From Sabellastarte sp. h YS-2021 (Eukaryota; Annelida; Polychaeta; Sabellida; Sabellidae), in the NCBI GenBank assembly GCA_964017235.1, contig OZ024938.1, positions 60,999,816-61,063,815 on the forward strand: a stretch of 64,000 bases of DNA, given 5' to 3'. Made by a program: the position numbers and the translations under genes. The stretch's first letter is position 1, and every line of letters begins with the position of its first letter. Below, piece after piece: positions 41,924 to 51,750 of this stretch. The notes under the pieces were generated by a model. It searched no databases, was not told where the DNA came from, and saw nothing but the letters and a program-made list of their open reading frames with translations.

Positions 41924-42757
41924 GGTACAAATGCACAAAGAGATGATGAACAAAGAGACTTACTGAACCAGACCTGGCAAAGACTACCTGTAACAGACCA
42001 AAACAGCTTAGATTTATCAATAGACAACTTGGATATGGATAAAAACATTCTTGCTTCATCCACACCTCAGAATAAAGACAGAATGCAACATCTGTCTGAG
42101 CTTTCACAGAAAAAAACTTAGATTAACAACAATTGCTGAAGATAGTGGATCACTAACACTGGAGGAACAAGTAGTTTTTAACATACTTATCTATAAATCC
42201 ACAGAAAATTTACTTAATTGAACAAAATACTGTACAGTGAGTATGTTTAATCACTGACTTTGAGTGGGCTTTTAGGTAACTGTGTATTCACTGAACCAAA
42301 TTTCTTCAAGTTAATGTGGTGCAACCATAACCATGATGTAATCTAGAGAAGAAAGAAACATAATAGAAAATTTCTAACAAATGAAAATGGTCTTAGACTC
42401 ATCATCTGAATAGGAAGTAAATCACTTTAAGAAACAGTTTTTTTTCTACACATGTAACAAAAAATTTCAAAAATATTTATTTTAGACAGGAAAATCAAGA
42501 TGATCCAACAGTCCATATTTCAACACTGACCAAAGGAAGTGAAGAAATATTCTACATGCATTCATCTACGGTCACCAATAGAACAACAATTGAAGAAGCT
42601 TCAGAAATTGACGACATATGGTCTCTCCTAGTGATGGAAGAAAATCTGCTGGATTTGGCAAGACAATCAACTTCCAGATGTTTTGTATGCAAAAGTCTTC
42701 AAGAAGTACAGTTGGAGAGAATAGGTAGCGCCTGTGTTTTGCAATGGGTATCACAAT
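41924..42757 (+). pseudogene. Second DDE-like transposase remnant, N-terminal exons
   Basis: Two coding-like blocks, each preceded by a T-rich AG acceptor. The first, 41924-42120, encodes an acidic/Gln-rich segment (QRDDEQRDLLNQTWQRLP). The second, 42486-42757, encodes HISTLTKGSEEIFYMH then CFVCKSLQEVQLERIGSACV with LQW. The CxxC...GSACVLQW pattern resembles the zinc-like segment before the catalytic domain in the 32.3-34.5 kb remnant. The catalytic part is absent. It lies 1 kb downstream of helicase copy 2. Confidence 0.5.
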
Positions 42758-45327
42758 AAATGTATCATTATATATTATATATGTTATAATTTTCAGTCTA
42801 CACGTGTGTGATATCAGTTGTATAAAAAATATGTTTTATTTGATGTATATGGATAAAATTATTATTTATTTTTTCATTCTGAGATGACCCTGTCATCTTG
42901 TAGTTTACACAAGCACTTCAGTATAGCTGCTGACGAGTCCAATATATTTCTGTTATCTCTTTTAGAAAGTCGTAAAAGGTCTCATTCTGCAGCATTTTAT
43001 GTGTGTATATTTAAAATATTACAATTACGCTTGTCAGCATAGATACTCGCAGTATTTTATTTTATTTTTGTCGAATATATGCTGGAAACCGTGTTGTCCA
43101 TCTTTGTGTGATGGTGTCATCACTCTTCAAGTTCAACACCTCACCAGTATTTATATCTGTTGGAAGTGATTCCAAAGATGGAGTGACACTCAAGTGTATT
43201 GAGCCGGCATAACAGAAGGTACATAAACTTTGTTTATATCTCCGACTTTTATTCATTTATCTTGATTTGATAAATATTATCCAGACCAGTTTGTGGCAAT
43301 ATGTTTTATTAATGATTTGAATAACTGCCTGGTAGTTTTTGCAAATTTGATCCATTATTTAACTTTAAATGTTTGATCATTTTAGATATTTTGTTTTGCT
43401 TTCTGTGTGTTTGTAAACTGAAGCACATGCACTTGACAGTTGTTACTACAGATTTTTAATTTTGTTGAGAGCTGTTTCTTTGATAAAAGTGAACAACATT
43501 GTTCACTATTATCAGGTTACTTTCAACATATTAATACGGAGATATCATGAGCTTTATAGTCTGAATTCTTTATTTATTTCATATTGTTGTTATTTCTATT
43601 GTTGACCGTAATCAGGGTATTTTTAGGATATTCAAGGTACAACTGTTGAGCTCTATAGCCTGATGTCATAAATTGTCTTATGTTTTTACTAGTCCCAATG
43701 TGTCAATTTTTAACATATTCCTGTCACATACCTATTACTTTGATTTCTATTTCTACTTGTATATTGTTTGAAAAAGTTAAAATGTAATATTTAGTTGAAG
43801 TTTATATCTACTACCTTTTACTGTTGTAAATAATAATTTGGCTTTCCTTGGCTTACTGAAACTGTCACCTTTGATAGCCATTTCCAATAAAAGTCCAGGA
43901 TCTTTGACCACTGGCCACCTATGAACACAACGGGAGAATAGTATTGAACACACCCGCTGGTCTTAATAGTCGTCACAATTCAAAATGTCACATCAAAATT
44001 GAGGACATGTGGTCATGCCCATGTGAACTTGTCATCCATATCATTTATTTGTCATAAACTGCAACACCAACATAGATACTGACGGTTCTGTCTGACAGCT
44101 TACCCGATGCTAGTACATATATATATATATGGTTATGGCCAAAAAAGACAATAAAATTATGAAAAAATTAAAGATATTAGTTTTTCAATAAACTTATTCA
44201 CAAGTTCAACTGGTGCATTTTAAGATTTGTCTGGAAGGTCATGTGTCAATCAGAAGGCATTCAAGGCTACAGGTCAAATGGGGAATGTACTGTGGAGATC
44301 TCCTACTTGCATCTGCTGCACCGATATCAGGTATACCTTTATTCAAATAATCTTTAATGTTTAGACTGACTTTCATTTTTATATAGCATATTTTTTTGTG
44401 GAATAAGACTAAATATTAAAATTATTACTCTTAAATTCTTTCAAAGTTTGAGTTTGATATTTTTTATGTCTACAGACTAGTGAACTTTTGTCTAGTTTGT
44501 TTATTTTTTCTCTCTAGTAATCTCTGGTAATTTACAATAATTTTTTATGCATTTGACATAAATCTAAGAGTTAGGATGACTTTAACCTTTTGACTGGCTT
44601 TCTTTCCAAACTTTTGGAATGTTTTATTTTCACAAGGTGTAATTTCAGAGTAATTTAAAAAATAATAAGTGTTTTTCAAAAATAATAAATATTTTGGAAA
44701 TGATAGAGAGAGAATGATTTTTAACTGATTTTCAACCCAACAGAAGCTGGATTGATTGTAATTATTTAAAAAACAATCCTTTGGTCACGTTTGAGTTCTG
44801 CCCAGCCAAGCAAACAAGATTAAATTGTTAACTGACAAAGATCCTAGAGGGGATTCATTCACACAACATTGTATTATATATTTAAGTATTTTTATCACTC
44901 AAACTCCAGCCCCAGCTCCAGCCCCAGAAAAAGATGCCTTTTAATTTGTACTGAAGAAGCCGAAACTTTTACACTTGTCATGTATTCCAAACTGACAGTT
45001 GGAAAAACAACCACAGCAGTATTGTAGGAGTACCAGTTACCATTCTTTACAGCATATTTTCTTTGATACATTATCACTGATCAGTGTGAATTTAGCAATT
45101 CTAATGAAGTATATTTAAGCTATATATTTCACTATAAATGATCAGTTTATCAAAACAGTGATATTAATCACATATAGCTGAACATCTAATACAAAAGAAA
45201 GATAAACTTCCAAAAAGTAAAAAAAAAAAATGTAAAAACTAGAAAGAGTAATTGAACACAGAAAAATCAAACAATGACTTTCATCCTTGTTTACAGCAGT
45301 AAGAATCCTTCAAGAAAGATTAAAACT
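42758..45327. other. AT-rich intergenic sequence
   Basis: Contains an (AT)n tract near 44117-44132 and several poly(T)/poly(A) runs. Short open frames show no domain. A small inverted match of GTGATGGTGTCATCAC type occurs near 43108. I see no gene or element with clear ends. Confidence 0.35.
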
Positions 45328-45369
45328 GTAACAAATTTTATTGTAATTTAACTTTTTACAAGTTAAATA

Positions 45370-45549
45370 CTTACCTTATCCTCACAAGTGCTTGTTTGGT
45401 TTTGTGGAGCAAAACGTATCGACCGACAAGAATTTTTTAAGGAATATTCTTGTCACAAGAGGTGACCCCTTTGTCTGCGCATGTCCGCGCTTGCGCAGTA
45501 GTCGTTGTCGACAGACGATTGTCGAGAGATCTTCATTGTATTTTTGGTC
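45370..45549. repeat. Left inverted terminal repeat of DIRS-B
   Basis: Inverted copy of 56938-57107. It contains the palindrome-rich TTGTCGACAGACGATTGTCG and CGCATGTCCGCGCTTGCGCA segments, preserved in both repeats. Confidence 0.88.
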
Positions 45550-45582
45550 CCCAGCAAAACAAATTATGCGGGAAGGTAGGGT

Positions 45583-45700
45583 GGGTTTATCCTTGTGAGG
45601 ATAAGGTAAGTATTTAACTTGTAAAAAGTTAAATTACAATAAAATTTGTTACATTTTATTGCGTAAAATAGCCTTACCTTATCCTCACAAGTGCTTGAAT
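45583..45700. repeat. Internal complementary region of DIRS-B
   Basis: The first half (45583-45652) is the reverse complement of the left end (45330-45400). The second half (45653-45700: TTTTATTGCGTAAAATAGCC...) is the reverse complement of the right end (57075-57126). The join corresponds to the circle junction of the replication intermediate. Confidence 0.85.
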
Positions 45701-48700
45701 ACAACCATAACAGGTGGAGGGTATTTGTTTTGGCCACACTGTTAGATGATTGTCAGACAAGGGGTCACCAAATAAAGCACTGATAAGAGGATAAGATAAG
45801 CTTCCATACACCACATCTTAGGGTAAAAGCTACTTCTTCATCACAGATGAGTAATTTGCTACCCTCAACAAGAGATCCATGATGTGGTCGTCATTGTTGC
45901 TGCTGTTGCTGTTGTAGACAATTTTACAACAAATCATATAGCAGAATTAACCATCACCCAGTATTGGCCGGAGATGTCTGCATGAATCCCCAAACAAGAT
46001 GTCATCATCTGGCAATGAGAATATCTCCAAGCAGGCAAACTGAACTGCAAAACTGCAGATATGGGGCCGTATGTAAATTAAGGCATATGTCAGTGACACA
46101 ACACTTGTATAACTGGAGAGAACATAAATATGCGAGTCATATGAATAAGATGTATAAATACACAAAAAATTGACTACATGCTGAGATGAATCCACAAGAC
46201 CCAATTTGTTCAGGGACTGGTCATGGGATTGCCAAGCTACATCTTCGAGTAGAATGTAGTAAAGACTTGTGGGTCTTTCAGTAACAAGAGTTTGATATCT
46301 GCTGAGGTAAGACCCCACTCTTGAAAACTAAAGAGGCAGCCATGGATGTAATATGTGTCTCAATGTATAGATTCTGAGAATCAAAGGACTGGCAATCTAA
46401 TCATGCATCCAGATTGATACAGGAAGAGATAGCAGAACTCAAGATATCTCCATCAAGCCTTCCTTAAAAGATATGAGCAAGAGATTCTTCCCCTCCTTGA
46501 AGTACTTGTACTGTCTTGATAGTAACTAAGTACTGTGAGAGAGCAGAGTGTCACAACATCAGTCCAACGTCAGCTCAAGAAAGGTTTGTGAGCTGGAATG
46601 ACCACTGGTTTGAGCCATCTGGGGCATTGTAAGCCAACTGATTATTGCTAAAAGGCAGGCGAAGTAGACTTTCCCTTTTCTCCAAGCAGTAGTCCTGTCC
46701 AAAAAGGATGTAAGTGCCGTAGGAGGACAACGAAGCATGTGTCCAGGCAAGTTGAGTTCAGGAATGATCTAGAGCTGAAGTGACCACTGGAGGCAATCTA
46801 GACCAACTGAGGCTAATAGGTCCTTGCTGAAAAGGTAGGTAGGAGGGAGAACTGTAAACTCCTTCCTATGAGGCTTGTGTCTGAAGGAGCCAAAGTCCCA
46901 GAATACACTTCCAATGGCATTGCAACAGTCTTGCAAGTCAAACTTTTTTAGACTGACCTCCTTTTAAAGGTTAACAAGAAGCCTTTTGTGAAAACCAACA
47001 GAAGCAAAGGCAAATCCCTTGATGCTGTACCTCTGTTAGCAGTGGGCTTCTCTCTAGAACACTTGCAATAGGCCTATAAAGATGCAGGCTTTGGTTCAAC
47101 TCCTGCACAAAAAATGTAAATGATCAGCTATGGCTGCTGCAAAGCCAACAATAGTGACAGGTTTCAGATTTTTTGCAAGTAAATGGATCAAAAATTCTGG
47201 TATATTTGAGACCGTAGGCTCTGAGATGGCCACCTTATTCTGTGGGTACCAGAGCTCAAAATGGCCCATCATGACTCATACATTCCAAGATGAGGGTCCC
47301 TGAGATGCCCTAAATCTCTCTATCCCTAGCCCAGAGAATGATATAAGAGATTCTGAGTGGTGTTAAGGTACCAAGCATGAAGGTGCCAATGCAACAGATT
47401 CAGATGGTATTTCTGATTGAATGGCTGTTTTTGAGACCAGTGAAGTAGCTGTAATGGAGGTTTGGTTGAAAGAGTCACCAGACCCCAAAGCCAATGCATC
47501 ATGGGCCACCAAGGGGCCACTACAACCATTTTGCACCTGGTGTTCACTTGTTCAATGACTTTTTGGAATAAGTGGTATAGGACAAAAGGCCTAGCAGTCC
47601 AGAACCTCCAACAAGATGTTTAATTCATCTATGTTCAGAGAATTTGCATCCGGGACTAGCAACATAGAATGGAAGTTTGTGACTCATATTGGTGGCAAAC
47701 ATCTCTACCATTGGTATTTGACAAACTATGTAAATCAAATAGAATATTAAAGATGAAGCCTCTCCTGTCTGTATTATTTCGTTCTTTGTGGAGAGGCTGT
47801 CATGACATCTAGGCAACCCTGAATATATCTGGCTCATATGAGAATATTTCAAGGATTGCAGTAGGCCAAGATGCAGCATACCTGCATAAAACACCTATTG
47901 TTGATTTGTGCCAAACTTGCACGTTGTCTAGAACCATAAAGGGAGTAAGAACCATTCTGTACATATTACTTTTGTCCCTTCTGTAGAGATCATTGAGTAT
48001 GACATTTAAGTAACCCCAGAATATTTCTGTCTCTTAAGAGTATATTTCAAGGATTGTAGTAGGCCAGGATGCGCCAAACCTTTATCCCTTCTGGAGATAT
48101 GTTGAGTATGACCTTTAAGCAACCAAGAATATGTCTGTTATGAGTATATTTTCAAGGATTGCAGTAGGCCAAGCTGTGCCAAACTAGGAGGTATACGCTC
48201 CCCCCCCTGTTTGTTCAGATAACCGAACACAGTGGTGTTGTCTGATGCTATCAGAATTCTTTTGTGTGGAATTTGTCTTGAAGGCTTTTAAGGGCTGAAC
48301 ACACTGCCTTCAGCTGTATGACATTGAAATGTAATATATACATTTTTAACTGTCCAAAGCCACTAACTGTGATGCTTATAGATGGGATCATCAACCCTGG
48401 TTTAATGCATCTACGAAAATAAGGGAATTGTGCACCCGTGTATAGAAAAGGCATCCTATTTCCCATTTTTTGGCATTTTCCACCACTGAATATGCCTTTT
48501 CAGAAGGATTTGAAACAGGAATTCTCACAACTAGTGACTGGAGAAATTGCCAGTTTTTTCTAGATACCACTGAAAGGCACACATACATAACTGACCCATT
48601 GGTATAGTCTTTTCCAAAGATGCTGGTATCCCTACCTGGGATATAAGCAACCTTGGGGTTGATTGTGATGAGATCGCCATGTCTTGAATAGATTCTCAGG

Positions 48701-49838
48701 TATTTAATTTATTCGAGGTAGAAAGAAATTTCCTGGTACCAAAATGCAGTGGTAACCTAGGAAATCGATATCACGAAGCCCAGTTGATGAATAATTGGAT
48801 GAGTTCTTTGGTTTGAACCCAATACTGGTGTCTTTTACGTACACTAAACAACCAGTAGTCTAGGTATAAGGTGAAAGAAATTTCCTGGTACCAAAATGCA
48901 GTGGTAACCTAGGAAATCGATATTACGAAGCCAGTTGTTGAATAATTGGATGAGTTCTTTGATTTGAACCCAATACTGGTGTCTTCTACATACACTTAAC
49001 AACCATTGGTCCAGGTATATGGTGAACTCCTATTCCGTGAGACTGAAGAATGAGATTTGCCTCTTTATTACGCGCATGATACTGTAGAGGGGTCGCTAAC
49101 CCGAATTTCATAATTCTTTAAACTGATAGGTTTGACCGTGTACATTAAACTGAAGTAGATGTTGAGAGACCTGTGAATCGGTACATAGAAGAACGCATCT
49201 TTTGTAACCGAATTTTTAATAATTTCTGCTGTCTCCAGTTTAAATGATGCGACAAGCAGGTATTTATTGACATAGTAAACGAACTTCACTCGTGGGCAGT
49301 GACCGTTGAAGTTGTAGTTAGAAATCAATTCAGGACACTGAGATGTATCAGAGGTCGTCATTAGCCGAGTTTCTATACAAGAAATAAACTGCCATAGAAA
49401 CCTGGAGTTCTGCAATTCTTGAGTGGATAACTTGCTGTCTTTTGAAGCATTTCCAGCAATATTTCAGCGGTATCTACTGTAGCCATGTTTTCCTGTCTGA
49501 CGTCATCGCTTTGCATTGTGGGTAGTACAGGCATTGGAGAATTCGATTGGAGAGTAACTCGACAATCCCAACTGAAGATTCGCACAACTCTGGGATGGCA
49601 ATGAAAAAATATCCCATCACTGCCAGTAACACTACAAGAAGAGCCTCCATGGTGACTTGCATTAATGTAGCCACGTTCTTCTGTATCCCTCTGACCTGGT
49701 AAACTAGGCAGAGTGGTACGACGATCTTTTGTGGTTAGTAGGGGAAAATTACTGGACATAGCTCCTGTCCTGAATATACTGTGCAAAATACACTGTAAAA
49801 GTTGGAAGCAAGGACTTCAACATATAATATAATATAAC
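45701..49838 (-). pseudogene. DIRS-B coding remnants (RT, RNase H, MT-like, decayed YR)
   Basis: Read on the minus strand against DIRS-A. An RT piece (FKLETAEIIKNS and VPIHRSLNIYF) lies at 49300-49140, and the post-catalytic RT area is tandemly duplicated at 49030-48718. RNase H (SDNTTVFGYLNKQGG-like near 48230, VIQLKAVCSALK near 48300) follows. The Dam-like MT region has VEMFATNMSHKLPFYV near 47690 and APWWPMMHWLWGLVTLS near 47500. Order matches DIRS-A, but frames are broken throughout. A recombinase is expected at 45.7-47 kb; I could not identify its motifs. Confidence 0.7.
48718..49030. repeat. Tandem duplication of ~160 bp within DIRS-B RT
   Basis: GAAAGAAATTTCCTGGTACC starts at about 48720 and again at about 48880. 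Both copies continue through AACCTAGGAAATCGATAT and CCAATACTGGTGTCTT with few differences. The other DIRS element has this segment once. Confidence 0.85.
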
Positions 49839-49888
49839 ATAAAATTGAAAATTTTAATTACTTAAATGTAGCTTTTATAAGCTACAAG

Positions 49889-50030
49889 CTTACCATGTGG
49901 GACTGAATGCTTTACTGGTTGCCGCGAGGCACAGACGACCAACGCTCGAGAAAAACAAGCATGCAGTTGGTTCGGCCTCATAGGTTGTCGTGACGTCATC
50001 ACTTCCTGTGTATCAGCCTCCTTTTCGTTG
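49889..50030. repeat. Inverted terminal repeat of DIRS-A (3' side of the coding strand)
   Basis: Reverse complement of 55991-56132 across TACCATGTGGGACTGAATGC to CTTTTCGTTG. The two appear almost identical by eye. Confidence 0.92.
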
Positions 50031-50091
50031 AGATTAAACCCATGTCCCCTCAGCTGTAATACAGCGGGGAGGTAGGGTGGGACTCTTCTCA

Positions 50092-50191
50092 GTCCCACAT
50101 GGTAAGCTTGTAGCTTATAAAAGCTACATTTAAGTAATTAAAATTTTCAATTTTATTGCGCTACAATAGCTTACCATGTGGGACTGAATGC
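50092..50191. repeat. Internal complementary region of DIRS-A
   Basis: 50092-50151 is the exact complement of 49846-49905. 50152-50191 (TTTTATTGCGCTACAATAGC...) is the complement of the right terminus 56110-56150. It is the expected template for completing the ends and for circle formation. Confidence 0.9.
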
Positions 50192-50664
50192 TGAATTCAA
50201 CCGCCCGGTGGCGGGATTACAGCTGAGACTGGAAGGTCTGAATGTTGTTTTTCTCGAATTGAGAGTAATAAAAAATAGTTCCAAAAAATTTCCAGTCTGA
50301 GTCCCATTTACAGAGTCCCAATCCTGAAGGTCGGACTTGTAAAGAGCCAAAAACCTGATGAGAATACACAGTGTCGTACACTGTAGGGTGTTTGGAAGGA
50401 GGATTGTGTACCCGGAGTACACAGATAGGAAGAACCCCTAAGGGCTATGACGTCAGAAATGAGGTCAAGGTTCGAGAATTGCTATTTGCAACCTTATTTA
50501 TAAGACAACCTTATGGTCCCAAGAATTTAAAGTTAATGTAAATTTAATATGTGTGACCTTACCTGTAACACCCTGATGAGGTAGCTTATACCTAGACCTG
50601 GGGAGACTCCTGAAGGCTTAGCTGTAGCGGACGTGCCCCCCCCCTTTTGTTTCCGAAGAAGACA

Positions 50665-51750
50665 TCACTGAGGAGAAGGGTCTAGGACCTGTTGAGCCGC
50701 TACTACTGGTCCCAGATACATGTTGTTGTCGTTGTCCGACCAAGTAAGGTCTTTTAGATAAAAATTGGTAAACGTGTTGTGAGCTTTCCAGTGACACGCT
50801 TGCATGATCTGGTCCACCGATACCCCACCGTAAAAAGCCTTAGAGGCTGCGAAGGCCCTAATGTCATGCGCTTTAACTTGGACTAAGTCCAAGGCTTGCT
50901 GGTCTGCTTGCTTATAACAAAGTAGAATGGTTTGTTTCAACCATGAAGAGAGAGTAGCGGGTCTGATATCTGAGGTATGTCCTTTCTTGAAGGAGATGAA
51001 AAGAAGGGACCGGGACCCTCTCAGGTCCTTGGTTCGGTCCAGATAGTACCTCAAAGCCCGTACAGGACATAAGGTCCTGTCTTCTTTGAATTGTCTATCT
51101 ACAATGGTAGTCAAGGCAGGAATAGTCACCGGAGACACACTTTGAGAACCTTCTCTTGCTAGCTGGTTTTTGGCTATAAAATCTGATGAAGGGAACAAGG
51201 CTACCTTTTCCCATTTGCCTAGATTAGATACTTTGTTGGCGACCCAGGCGTGGATTTCACTGCGGCGCTTGCCGGAGGCCAGAGCTAGCAAGAAAGCAGT
51301 CTTGAGAGTGAGATGTTTGAGGTCTGTGTCTTTCATAGGCTCAAAGGGCGCTTTTGTGAGCTCATTGAGGACAACAGATAGGTTCCACTGAGGAAGGTTT
51401 CTGGAACTCTTGGGGCGATCCCTGTGAAAACTGGAGAGCAACCTGTGAAGGTCCTCATTATGGGCAATATGCTGGGCCGTAGGGCCCAGAGTGTCAACAA
51501 TAGCTGTCCTGTAACCATCAATGGTAGAGGGGCGCCTGTTTAGGTCTTGGTACAGATACATAAAGAAATCTGAGATTTGCTTCACAGATGGTGAGGAGAA
51601 ATCCACCGAATTATCTCTGCACCATTTTTCAAATAGGGCCCACTTTGATTTGTAGATGTTCCTTGTTGAAGACCGCTGAGGTGCAGCAATTCTCTCTGCC
51701 ACTTCCACAGAGAAGCCTTGTTCTTGGAGTTGTCCACTCCTAGAGACCAG
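50665..51750 (-). CDS. Tyrosine recombinase of DIRS-A
   Basis: The C-terminal ~361 residues of a frame open from 53562. An N-terminal core-binding-like domain (SSTRNIYKSKWALFEKWCRD, TIDGYRTAIVDTLG) precedes the catalytic domain. That domain carries the first Arg in LALASGKRRSEIHA, the HxxR motif in VKAHDIRAFAAS, a His-Trp in MQACHWKAHNTFTN and the likely nucleophile Tyr in TNFYLKDL. Instead of an integrase, DIRS elements use this enzyme to recombine a circular DNA into the target, which fits the absence of a target duplication. The true start is uncertain; the domain starts near 51750 and overlaps the end of the RT frame. Confidence 0.88.
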   Translation of the reverse strand: MVSRSGQLQEQGFSVEVAERIAAPQRSSTRNIYKSKWALFEKWCRDNSVDFSSPSVKQISDFFMYLYQDLNRRPSTIDGYRTAIVDTLGPTAQHIAHNEDLHRLLSSFHRDRPKSSRNLPQWNLSVVLNELTKAPFEPMKDTDLKHLTLKTAFLLALASGKRRSEIHAWVANKVSNLGKWEKVALFPSSDFIAKNQLAREGSQSVSPVTIPALTTIVDRQFKEDRTLCPVRALRYYLDRTKDLRGSRSLLFISFKKGHTSDIRPATLSSWLKQTILLCYKQADQQALDLVQVKAHDIRAFAASKAFYGGVSVDQIMQACHWKAHNTFTNFYLKDLTWSDNDNNMYLGPVVAAQQVLDPSPQ

